Positions 15,104 through 23,064 of a stretch of DNA of 64,000 nt are shown here, one piece after another. Location of the stretch: contig NZ_JAUHHD010000006.1 in NCBI RefSeq assembly GCF_030410515.1, forward strand, positions 62,001-126,000, written 5' to 3'. A program made the translations under genes and the position numbers. The stretch comes from Arthrobacter sp. YD4 (lineage in GTDB: Bacteria; Actinomycetota; Actinomycetes; Actinomycetales; Micrococcaceae). Position 1 is the stretch's first letter; every line of letters begins with the position of its first letter. The notes beneath the pieces were generated by a model. It was not told where the DNA came from, did not search any database, and was given only the letters and a program-made list of their open reading frames with translations.

Positions 15104-16630
15104 ATGGATGCACAATTCCTCAACATCGCCATCGTGGTGGTGTACCTGATCGCCATGCTGGCGTTCGGCTGGTGGGGCAAGTCCCGCACCAAGAACAACA
15201 GCGACTTCCTCGTGGCCGGCCGCCGGCTCGGACCCTTCCTCTACACCGGCACCATGGCCGCCGTCGTCCTGGGCGGCGCCTCCACCGTCGGCGGCGTCGG
15301 CCTGGGCTACAAGTTCGGCATCTCCGGCATGTGGCTGGTGGTGGCGATCGGCGCCGGCGTCCTGCTGCTGAGCCTCCTCTTCGCCGGGACCATCCAGAAG
15401 CTGAAGATCTACACCGTCTCCCAGATGCTGACCCTGCGCTACGGCAGCCGCGCCACTCAGGCCTCCGGCATCGTCATGCTGGCCTACACGCTGATGCTCT
15501 GCGCCACCTCCACCGGCGCCTACGCCACCATCTTCGTGGTGCTCTTCGGCTGGGACCGGGCGCTCGCGATCGCCGTCGGCGGCGCGATCGTGCTGGTCTA
15601 CTCCACGATCGGCGGCATGTGGTCCATCACCCTGGCGGACCAGGTCCAGTTCGTGATCAAGACGGTCGGCATCTTCCTGCTCATGCTCCCGTTCACCCTG
15701 AACGCCGCGGGCGGCCTGGACGGCATCCGTAGCCGCGTGGATGCCAGCTTCTTCCAGATCGACGGCATCGGCGCCCAGACGATCATCACCTACTTCGTCG
15801 TCTACACCCTGGGACTGCTGATCGGCCAGGACATCTGGCAGCGCGTGTTCACCGCCAAGACCCCCTCCGTCGCCCGCTGGGGCGGTTCGACGGCGGGCCT
15901 CTACTGCATCCTCTACGGTGCCGCCGGCGCCCTGATTGGCCTGGGCGCCCGCGTGGCCCTCCCCGCCATCGACGTGAAGGCCCTCGGCAAGGACGTGGTC
16001 TACGCGGAGGTCGCCACCAACCTGCTGCCGATCGGCATCGGCGGCCTGGTGCTCGCCGCCGCCGTCGCCGCCATGATGTCCACCGCTTCCGGCGCCCTGA
16101 TCGCCGCGGCCACGGTGGCCCGCGCCGACGTCGTGCCCTTCGTCGCCGGCTGGTTCGGCAAGACCGTCAACACCGACGACACGGACAACCCGGAGCACGA
16201 CGTCAAGGCCAACCGCGTCTGGGTCCTGGGCCTGGGCGTCGTGGCGATCGTCATCGCGATCATCACCAAGGACGTCGTCGCCGCCCTCACCATCGCCTAC
16301 GACATCCTGGTCGGCGGCCTGCTGGTGGCAATCCTGGGCGGCCTGGTCTGGAAGCGTGGCACCGGGATCGCCGCCGCCGCGTCCATGGCCGTGGGATCGG
16401 TCATCACCCTTGGCACCATGATCATCCTCGAGATCAACGCAGAGGTCCCGCTGGACGGCATCTACGCCAACGAACCGATCTACTACGGCCTGATCGCCTC
16501 GGCGCTGGTCTACGTGGCGGTCTCGCTGCTGACCAAGCCGACCGACGCCGCCGTGATGCGCTCGTGGCAGCAGCGGGTCGCCGGCGGTTCGGCGGAGGAG
16601 TCGGACGAGGTCCCGGTTCTCACGCACTAA
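15104..16630 (+). CDS. sodium:solute symporter (SSS family)
   Basis: 508 residues with about 13 membrane helices and the SSS signature region around FLVAGRRLGPFLYTGTMAAV and GGASTVGGVGLGYKFG, plus MMSTASGALIAAAT in helix 8, which contributes to the Na+ site in this family. It imports an organic solute with sodium. With a ureohydrolase, a ThDP decarboxylase and an XRE-cupin regulator beside it, arginine, agmatine or another guanidino compound is a plausible substrate, but SSS specificity cannot be read from sequence. ATG at 15104 follows AAGGAG by five bases. A long leader (>100 bases) carries the palindromic operator. Confidence 0.88.
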   Translation: MDAQFLNIAIVVVYLIAMLAFGWWGKSRTKNNSDFLVAGRRLGPFLYTGTMAAVVLGGASTVGGVGLGYKFGISGMWLVVAIGAGVLLLSLLFAGTIQKLKIYTVSQMLTLRYGSRATQASGIVMLAYTLMLCATSTGAYATIFVVLFGWDRALAIAVGGAIVLVYSTIGGMWSITLADQVQFVIKTVGIFLLMLPFTLNAAGGLDGIRSRVDASFFQIDGIGAQTIITYFVVYTLGLLIGQDIWQRVFTAKTPSVARWGGSTAGLYCILYGAAGALIGLGARVALPAIDVKALGKDVVYAEVATNLLPIGIGGLVLAAAVAAMMSTASGALIAAATVARADVVPFVAGWFGKTVNTDDTDNPEHDVKANRVWVLGLGVVAIVIAIITKDVVAALTIAYDILVGGLLVAILGGLVWKRGTGIAAAASMAVGSVITLGTMIILEINAEVPLDGIYANEPIYYGLIASALVYVAVSLLTKPTDAAVMRSWQQRVAGGSAEESDEVPVLTH

Positions 16631-16664
16631 GGATCCGCGTGCATTAAAACGACGGATGAAGAAC

Positions 16665-16701
16665 GACGGCGGCGCCTCCCGTGGGGGGGGGCGCCGCCGT
16701 C
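16665..16701. terminator. bidirectional terminator hairpin
   Basis: GACGGCGGCGCC (16665-16676) and GGCGCCGCCGTC (16690-16701) form a perfect 12-base stem with a G-rich loop between the convergent symporter and acidic-protein genes. Confidence 0.75.
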
Positions 16702-16720
16702 GCGCTGTGTGGGGCCGGGG

Positions 16721-16954
16721 CTACCCGCCATCCTCGGGGCCGCGGAACTCGTCCGCGTCCGGCGACCCGACGGGCTGGTCCTCACCCAGGAAGTCCTCCG
16801 TGTCCAGCGGGAGGCGCTGGTCGGCCTCCTCCAGCAGCTCCTCCTCGACGGTCTCCGAGTCCTCGACCGGTTCGTCGTCGGCGAAGTCGTAGTCGGGGTC
16901 GGACTCAACGGAGTCCCTCGACGGCCGGGCGGCCTGTGATCCGGTGTTGTCCAT
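16721..16954 (-). CDS. small acidic hypothetical protein
   Basis: 77 residues, strikingly acidic (Asp/Glu-rich from DPDYDFADDEPVEDSETV through EEELLEEADQRLPLDTEDFL), with no hydrophobic segment and few aromatic residues, so probably disordered. ATG at 16954 has GGAGGT eight bases upstream, which is the strongest evidence that the gene is real. Similar short acidic proteins are common in Micrococcales genomes, but I recognise no function. It stands alone between the symporter and the FAD-monooxygenase gene. Confidence 0.6.
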   Translation of the reverse strand: MDNTGSQAARPSRDSVESDPDYDFADDEPVEDSETVEEELLEEADQRLPLDTEDFLGEDQPVGSPDADEFRGPEDGG

Positions 16955-17152
16955 GGTGCGACCTCCGTGCGCTCGGGCTGGCAGCGGTGTGCGGTTGCTC
17001 CGCTCACGTTTCCGGGAGCGGCTGGCGGGCCTGCCGGGAATCCCGCCTGGCGTTTTCATTCGAACACCGGCCGCGCTTCCGGTCAAGGAAACGCCGCCGG
17101 TGCCGTAGGGGCGCCGACGGCGGTTCGCGGGACTGCGCGGCTGGCGCCGCCC

Positions 17153-19054
17153 TCAGGAGACCGGGACGGCCGACTGCCGGGGAAGGAGCGGGGCGAAGAA
17201 GGCAGCGAGTTCCGCCGTCGCCGTGAGCGGCAGCACCGTGGCGACGTATTGGTCCGGCCGGACCACGACGACGGCGCCGTCCCGGCTGATGCCGCGCAGG
17301 TCGAAGATGTCCGCGGACGGGTCCGTGCCGTAGACCTTCTCCAAATAGGTCAGCGCGAAGGGGCCCACCTGTGGCTTGAATACGTCCGGGACGGCGGTGA
17401 TGTCCACCTCCGTGTGGGGCTGCTGGTAGATGACCTTGACGTCGAACCAGGCATCCCGGTCCAGGCCTTCGGGCGTCGCGGCGAGCGGCGAATCCGGGGC
17501 CTCCGCCAGCCAGGCCGCCAGGTCGGTGGTGGGCGAGGGTGCGCCGGCCACAGCGGGATCTGCGAAGACGTAGATCCGCCAGCGGCCGTCCGCCGTGGCC
17601 TGGTGGCCCAGGTGCAGGGGGTTGGTGTCGCAGACCCGGACCACGGGCGCGGACTTGAAGCGCTTGCCGATCGGGAACCCGGCGGCGAGGTCCTGATGCG
17701 CCGGCTCACCGATCAGGATGGAGGGGGCGTACTGGGTCATGAAGCCGGCCGGGAATTCGGCGGTGCTGACGTAGAAGTCCTCCAGCTCGGAGGGGCTGTT
17801 GAACTCCTCCGGCTTCTTGGCCATCAGGGTGGACCATTCCTTATCGAAGTCGATGAGGTTCTTGGCCACCACCTGGCGCTCGGCCGAGTAGGTCGCCAGC
17901 AGCTCCTCCGGGCTGCGTCCCTCGAGCACGTGGCCCAGCTTCCAGCCGATGTTGAAGCCGTCCTGCATGGAGACATTCATGCCCTGGCCGGCCTTGGCGC
18001 TGTGGGTGTGGCAGGCGTCGCCGGTGATGAACACCCGCGGGGTGCGGGTCCCGCGGTCCGCGGGGACGACGTCGTCGAACCGGTCGGTGAGCCGGTGGCC
18101 CACCTCGTAGACGCTGTGCCAGGCGACGTTGCGGACGTCCAGCGTGTAGGGGTGGATGATGGCGTTGGCCTGGGCGATGATCTGCTCGATGCTGGTCTGC
18201 CGGACGGCGCCGGCGTCGCCCTCGGGGACCACACCCAGGTCCACATACATGCGGAACAGGTGTCCTCCCTCGCGCGGAATCAACAGGATGCTGCCGCCGG
18301 AGCCGGAGGTGATGGCGCACTTGGTGCGGATGTCCGGAAAGTCGGTGTTGGCCAGCACGTCCATGACGCCCCAGGCGTGGTTGGCCTTGTCCCCGGCCAT
18401 GGTGCAGCCGATCGAGTCGCGGACGCGGCTGCGGGCGCCGTCGGCACCGACGACGTATTTGGCCCGGACGGTGCGCTCGGTGCCGGCGTCGGGCCCGGCG
18501 GTGCGGGTGAGGGTGACGGTGACGGGGTAGTCGCCCTCCCCCACCTCGAGGCGGACGAAATCCCAGCCGTAGTCGGGCCGCATCCGGGCCGGGGAGTTAG
18601 CCATGAACTCGGCGAAGTAGTCCAGGACGCGGGCCTGGTTGACGATCAGGTGCGGGAATTCGCTGATGCCGGCGGGGTCGTCCAGGGCGCGGGCGGAGCG
18701 GACGATCCGGGTGGCGTCGGCCGGGTCCGGCTTCCAGAACGCCATCTCGGTGATCCGGTACGCCTCGGCGATGATCCGCTCGGCGAAGCCGAAGGCCTGG
18801 AACGTCTCGACGCTGCGGGCCTGGATGCCGTCGGCCTGGCCGATGGCGAGGCGGCCCGGACGGCGTTCGATGATGCGGGTACTGACGCCGGGGAACTGGG
18901 CAAGCTGCGCGGCGGCCAGCATGCCGGCGGGGCCGGTACCGACGATCAGCACGTCCATCCGGTCGGGCAGCTCGTCGGGGCGGTCGAGGCCGACGCCGGC
19001 GGCGGGCTGGACCCGCGGGTCACCGGAAACGTATCCGTGGTGGTGGAAATGCAC
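17153..19054 (-). CDS. FAD-dependent aromatic hydroxylase (MobA/phenol hydroxylase type)
   Basis: 633 residues of the group A flavin monooxygenases with the extra C-terminal thioredoxin-like domain. FAD-binding GTGPAG is at 39-44, the DG motif is VVGADGARSRVR, and the GD motif is GDACHTHSAKAGQGMN. The start MHFHHHGYVSGDP and the ERRPGRLAIGQADGIQARSV region recall 3-hydroxybenzoate 4-hydroxylase (MobA). It is divergent from the homoprotocatechuate operon, so a 3-hydroxyphenylacetate or related hydroxylase feeding that pathway is my inference; 3-hydroxybenzoate remains possible. The GTG start has GAGGA seven bases upstream. Two tandem GTTCGATAATAGAA motifs stand 66 bases in front. Confidence 0.85.
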   Translation of the reverse strand: MHFHHHGYVSGDPRVQPAAGVGLDRPDELPDRMDVLIVGTGPAGMLAAAQLAQFPGVSTRIIERRPGRLAIGQADGIQARSVETFQAFGFAERIIAEAYRITEMAFWKPDPADATRIVRSARALDDPAGISEFPHLIVNQARVLDYFAEFMANSPARMRPDYGWDFVRLEVGEGDYPVTVTLTRTAGPDAGTERTVRAKYVVGADGARSRVRDSIGCTMAGDKANHAWGVMDVLANTDFPDIRTKCAITSGSGGSILLIPREGGHLFRMYVDLGVVPEGDAGAVRQTSIEQIIAQANAIIHPYTLDVRNVAWHSVYEVGHRLTDRFDDVVPADRGTRTPRVFITGDACHTHSAKAGQGMNVSMQDGFNIGWKLGHVLEGRSPEELLATYSAERQVVAKNLIDFDKEWSTLMAKKPEEFNSPSELEDFYVSTAEFPAGFMTQYAPSILIGEPAHQDLAAGFPIGKRFKSAPVVRVCDTNPLHLGHQATADGRWRIYVFADPAVAGAPSPTTDLAAWLAEAPDSPLAATPEGLDRDAWFDVKVIYQQPHTEVDITAVPDVFKPQVGPFALTYLEKVYGTDPSADIFDLRGISRDGAVVVVRPDQYVATVLPLTATAELAAFFAPLLPRQSAVPVS

Positions 19055-19120
19055 GGGCTGTCCTCACTTCGTTGTGTGGCGTTGGGCTTCGGGCGCCGGC
19101 TACGGCTCCACACCCAGGGT

Positions 19121-19155
19121 GTTCGATAATAGAATTTTGCGTTCGATAATAGAAC
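19121..19155. promoter_or_regulatory. tandem IclR-type motifs
   Basis: GTTCGATAATAGAA occurs at 19121-19134 and again at 19141-19154, the second continuing to the partial palindrome GTTCGATAATAGAAC. The start-to-start spacing is exactly 20 bases, about two helical turns. The motif resembles GTTCGATAAT-type sites of IclR-family aromatic-pathway regulators (PobR/PcaU/PcaR). No IclR gene is in the window. Confidence 0.6.
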
Positions 19156-19263
19156 GCTTCTGTCTGCTCATTGACTGTACGGCAGGTATGACACAGCTTA
19201 CAAGTGGCTCGAAATATCCCGCGGTGACGGGGTTGACAGGGCCCCGCCCCCAGGGGGACAGTG

Positions 19264-19275
19264 ATCGTATACGAT
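19264..19275. promoter_or_regulatory. GntR-type palindromic operator
   Basis: ATCGTATACGAT is a perfect 12-base palindrome 25 bases before the first gene of the homoprotocatechuate operon. GntR regulators of the FCD (FadR/VanR) branch commonly bind xTxGTATACxAx sites, and such a regulator is encoded by the operon's second gene. Confidence 0.65.
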
Positions 19276-19299
19276 TTCGTACTCGATGAGGAGTAGCTC

Positions 19300-20778
19300 T
19301 TGGAACAGGTCACCGACCACACCCTGGCCGCGGCACGGAAGGTCATTGCGGTCCACCTCAATTACCCCAGCCGGGCCGCCCAGCGCGGCCGCACGCCGGA
19401 GCAGCCCTCGTATTTCCTGAAGCCATCGTCCTCCCTGGCCCTCTCCGGCTCAAGCGTCGAACGTCCGGCCGGCTGCGAACTGCTCGGCTTCGAGGGCGAG
19501 GTGGCCCTGGTCATCGGCAAGGACGCCCGCCGCGTGGGCGTCGGGGACGCCTGGAGCTACGTCGCCGCGGTGACCGCCAGCAACGACCTCGGCGTCTACG
19601 ACCTGCGCTACGCGGACAAGGGCTCCAACGTCCGTTCCAAGGGCGGCGACGGGTTCACCCCGGTGGGCCCGGCCCTGATCCCGGCCGACGCCATCGACCC
19701 CGCCGGGCTGCGGATCCGCACCTGGCACAACGGCGAGCTGGTCCAGGACGACACCACCGCGGACCTGCTCTTCCCCTTCGCCCGGCTGGTCGCGGACCTC
19801 TCCCAGCTGCTCACGCTGCAGGAGGGTGACATCATCCTCACCGGCACCCCGGCCGGAGCCTCCGTGGCCCGGCCCGGCGACGTCGTCGAGGTCGAAGTCA
19901 GCGGCGGCGCGCACAGCACCGGCCGGCTGCGCACCACAGTGACCGAGGGAACGACGCCGTTCGCCGACTTCGGCGCCGGGCCCAAGGCCGACGACACCCA
20001 GCGCGAGGAGGCGTACGGCTCCCGCGCGGCGGCCGGCCTCCCCGAGTCCGGTACCGCCGAAAACACCGCACCTGCCCTGCCGCCGGAGCTTAAGGCGAAA
20101 CTCGAGAGCGTCTGCACCGCCACCCTGTCCTCGCAGCTGCGCAAGCGCGGCCTGAACAACGTCAGCATCGACGGGCTCCAGTCCACCCGCCCCGGAAAGC
20201 GGATCGTGGGCCTGGCCCGGACCCTGCGCTACGTGCCCAACCGGGAGGACCTCTTCAAGACCCACGGCGGCGGCTTCAACGCCCAGAAGCGCGCCATCGA
20301 CACGGTCAACGACGGCGAAATCCTGGTCATGGAGGCCCGGGGCGAGAAGGGCACCGGCACGGTCGGGGATATTCTGGCCCTCCGCGCCCAGGTCCGCGGC
20401 GCGGCCGCCATCATCACCGACGGCGGCGTCCGCGACCTGTCCGCCGTCGCCGCCCTGGAGATGCCAACCTACTTCGCCAACCCGCACCCGGCCGTCCTGG
20501 GCCGCCGGCACGTCCCCTGGGACACGGACATCACCATCGCGTGCGGCGGCACCACCGTCCAGCCCGGGGACATCATCGTCGCCGACGCCGACGGCATCCT
20601 GGTGATCCCGCCGGCCCTCGCCGCGGAACTGGCGGAGGATTCCATCGCCCAGGAACGCGAGGAGGCCTTCATCGCCGAGATGGTGGCCCAGGGGCACAGC
20701 GTGGACGGCCTCTACCCGCTCGACGCCGCCTGGCGCGGGAAGTACGAAGCCTGGGACGCGGAGCAGCCCCGTGACTGA
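19300..20778 (+). CDS. FAH-domain / RraA-domain fusion, HpaG-like
   Basis: 492 residues in two catalytic halves. Residues ~1-235 are a fumarylacetoacetate-hydrolase-family domain (GFEGEVALVIGKDARRVG, TASNDLGVYDLRYADKGSNV, GDIILTGTPAG), as in HpaG, which decarboxylates and isomerises the ring-opened homoprotocatechuate product. Residues ~265-480 are an RraA/HMG-aldolase-type domain with the signature IITDGGVRD (DGGVRD at 374-379); members include metal-dependent oxaloacetate decarboxylases. In enteric HpaG the second half is another FAH domain, so this architecture is different. I infer that one half decarboxylates and the other isomerises. The TTG start is supported by GAGGAG. It is first gene of the hpa operon and overlaps gntR by 8 bases. 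Confidence 0.85.
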   Translation: MEQVTDHTLAAARKVIAVHLNYPSRAAQRGRTPEQPSYFLKPSSSLALSGSSVERPAGCELLGFEGEVALVIGKDARRVGVGDAWSYVAAVTASNDLGVYDLRYADKGSNVRSKGGDGFTPVGPALIPADAIDPAGLRIRTWHNGELVQDDTTADLLFPFARLVADLSQLLTLQEGDIILTGTPAGASVARPGDVVEVEVSGGAHSTGRLRTTVTEGTTPFADFGAGPKADDTQREEAYGSRAAAGLPESGTAENTAPALPPELKAKLESVCTATLSSQLRKRGLNNVSIDGLQSTRPGKRIVGLARTLRYVPNREDLFKTHGGGFNAQKRAIDTVNDGEILVMEARGEKGTGTVGDILALRAQVRGAAAIITDGGVRDLSAVAALEMPTYFANPHPAVLGRRHVPWDTDITIACGGTTVQPGDIIVADADGILVIPPALAAELAEDSIAQEREEAFIAEMVAQGHSVDGLYPLDAAWRGKYEAWDAEQPRD

Positions 20779-21451
20779 GACCGCCACGCCAGGCACCGCA
20801 TCAACCGGCGCCGCCAGCAAGTCCCAGCTTGCCTACGAGGCGGTCAAGGCCAGGATCGTGGACGGCAGCTACTCCCCCGGCTACCGGCTGGTGCTCGGCG
20901 CCATTGCCAAGGACCTGGGCGTCAGCGTGGTCCCGGTCAGGGAGGCGATCCGCCGCCTCGAGGCCGAGGGACTGGTGACGTTCGAGCGGAACATTGGCGC
21001 CACCGTCGCCGGGATCGACCCCACCGAGTACCTCTACACGATGCAGACCCTCAGCATCGTCGAGGGTGCCGCGACCGCACTGTCCGCTCCCCTGATCGGC
21101 GCCGCGGACGTGGCCCGGGCCCGGGCGGTCAACGCTGAGATGCGCGAGTGCCTGGAGCACTTCGACCCCGTCCGGTTCACCCGGCTGAACCAGGACTTCC
21201 ACAGCGTCCTGTTCGAACACTGCCCCAACCCGCACATCCTGGACCTGGTGCACCGGGGCTGGAACCGGCTCGCCGCCCTGCGGTCCTCCACGTTCCGCTT
21301 CGTCCCGGGCCGGGCCAGCGAATCGGTCGAGGAGCACGAGGCGCTGCTGCGGCTGATCGAGGACGGTGCCGACGCCGACGAGATCGAGCAGGCTGCCCGA
21401 CGGCACCGCAGCGCCACCCTGGACGCCTACCTCGCCCAGACCAACCACTGA
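20771..21451 (+). CDS. GntR-family (FCD) regulator of hpa operon
   Basis: 226 residues. The N-terminal winged helix (AYEAVKARIVDGSYSPGYRL, then DLGVSVVPVREAIRRLEAEG) is followed by an all-helical FCD ligand domain whose metal residues are visible in RLNQDFHSVLFEHC, EEHEALLRLIED and ARRHRSATLD. It is translationally coupled to the preceding enzyme gene (GTG start inside its last codons), so it is autoregulated with the operon. The ATCGTATACGAT palindrome before the operon is the obvious binding site; a pathway intermediate is the likely inducer. Confidence 0.9.
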   Translation: MTETATPGTASTGAASKSQLAYEAVKARIVDGSYSPGYRLVLGAIAKDLGVSVVPVREAIRRLEAEGLVTFERNIGATVAGIDPTEYLYTMQTLSIVEGAATALSAPLIGAADVARARAVNAEMRECLEHFDPVRFTRLNQDFHSVLFEHCPNPHILDLVHRGWNRLAALRSSTFRFVPGRASESVEEHEALLRLIEDGADADEIEQAARRHRSATLDAYLAQTNH

Positions 21452-21487
21452 CTGACTGACCACCGATCACCAGATAGGACTTCAACG

Positions 21488-23014
21488 ATGACGACTCCTG
21501 CAGAAACCACCGTCACCCGGCACGTGCCGGCAGACCTTCCCACCACCATCCAGCACTACATCAACGGCCGGTTCGTGGACTCCGTCTCCGGGAAGACGTT
21601 CGACGTCCTGGACCCGGCCTCCAACCAGACCTACGCCACCGCGGCCGCCGGCCAGAAGGAGGACATCGACCTCGCCGTCGCCGCCGCCCGCGAGGCCTTC
21701 ACCAACGGCCCCTGGCCGACGATGAAGCCCCGCGAGCGCGCCCGGGTACTGAACAGGATCGCCGACGCGGTCGAGGCCCAGGAGGCCCGGCTCGCCGAGC
21801 TGGAAACCTTCGACACCGGCCTGCCGATCACCCAGGCCAAGGGCCAGGCCCTCCGCGCCGCCGAGAACTTCCGCTTCTTCGCGGACCTGATCGTGGCCCA
21901 GTTCGACGACGCCATGAAGGTCCCCGGCGCCCAGATCAACTACGTCAACCGCAAGCCGATCGGCGTCGCGGGCCTGATCACCCCGTGGAACACCCCGTTC
22001 ATGCTCGAGTCCTGGAAGCTCGCCCCGGCCCTGGCCACCGGCAACACGGTGGTGCTCAAGCCGGCCGAGTTCACCCCGCTCTCGGCCTCCCTGTGGGCAA
22101 CGATCTTCAAGGACGCAGGCCTCCCGGACGGCGTCTTCAACCTGGTCAACGGCCTGGGCGAGGAGGCCGGCGACGCGCTGGTCAAGCACCCGGACGTCCC
22201 GCTGATCTCCTTCACCGGAGAGACCACCACCGGCCAGACGATCTTCCGGAACGCGGCGGAGAACCTCAAGGGCCTCTCGATGGAGCTCGGCGGCAAGTCC
22301 CCCTGCGTCGTCTTCGCCGACGCCGACCTGGACGCCGCCATCGACTCGGCCCTGTTCGGTGTCTTCTCGCTCAACGGCGAGCGCTGCACCGCCGGGTCCC
22401 GGATCCTGGTCGAACGCCCCATCTACGAGGAGTTCTGCGAGAAGTACGCCGCCCGGGCGAAGAACATCGTCGTCGGCGACCCGCAGGACCCCCGGACCGA
22501 GGTCGGCGCGCTGGTCCACCCCGAGCACTACGCGAAGGTGGCCTCCTATGTCGAGATCGGCAAGACCGAGGGCCGGCTGCTGGCCGGCGGCGGCCGCCCG
22601 GAGAACCTTCCCGAGGGCCTGGACAACAGCAACTACATCGCCCCGACCGTCTTCGCCGACGTCGCCCCCAACGCGCGGATCTTCCAGGAGGAGATCTTCG
22701 GCCCCGTCGTCGCCATCACCCCGTTCGACACGGACGAGGAGGCCCTCGCTCTGGCCAACAACACCAAGTACGGGCTCGCCGCCTACATCTGGACCCAGAA
22801 CCTGACCCGCGCGCACACCTTCTCACAGAACGTCGAGGCCGGCATGGTGTGGCTCAACAGCCACAACGTCCGCGACCTGCGCACCCCGTTCGGCGGCGTC
22901 AAGGCCTCCGGTCTGGGCCACGAGGGCGGCTACCGCTCGATCGACTTCTACACCGACCAGCAGGCCGTCCACATCACCCTCGGCAAGGTCCACACGCCCA
23001 AGTTCGGCGCCTGA
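21488..23014 (+). CDS. hpaE: 5-carboxymethyl-2-hydroxymuconate-semialdehyde dehydrogenase
   Basis: 508 residues of the aldehyde-dehydrogenase superfamily: NAD-site region LITPWNTPFMLESWKLAPAL, general-base Glu in MELGGKSP, and nucleophile Cys in NGERCTAGS. It lies directly before the homoprotocatechuate dioxygenase gene, so it is assigned to oxidising that enzyme's ring-cleavage product (CHMS to the diacid), as HpaE/HpcC does. Full length for the family. The start ATG at 21488 follows AGGA. Thirty-six bases separate it from gntR. Confidence 0.9.
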   Translation: MTTPAETTVTRHVPADLPTTIQHYINGRFVDSVSGKTFDVLDPASNQTYATAAAGQKEDIDLAVAAAREAFTNGPWPTMKPRERARVLNRIADAVEAQEARLAELETFDTGLPITQAKGQALRAAENFRFFADLIVAQFDDAMKVPGAQINYVNRKPIGVAGLITPWNTPFMLESWKLAPALATGNTVVLKPAEFTPLSASLWATIFKDAGLPDGVFNLVNGLGEEAGDALVKHPDVPLISFTGETTTGQTIFRNAAENLKGLSMELGGKSPCVVFADADLDAAIDSALFGVFSLNGERCTAGSRILVERPIYEEFCEKYAARAKNIVVGDPQDPRTEVGALVHPEHYAKVASYVEIGKTEGRLLAGGGRPENLPEGLDNSNYIAPTVFADVAPNARIFQEEIFGPVVAITPFDTDEEALALANNTKYGLAAYIWTQNLTRAHTFSQNVEAGMVWLNSHNVRDLRTPFGGVKASGLGHEGGYRSIDFYTDQQAVHITLGKVHTPKFGA

Positions 23015-23064
23015 GTCTTCCAGCCAGCGCTCACCTGCCCCCCTTTCAACGAAGAGAGACCCCC

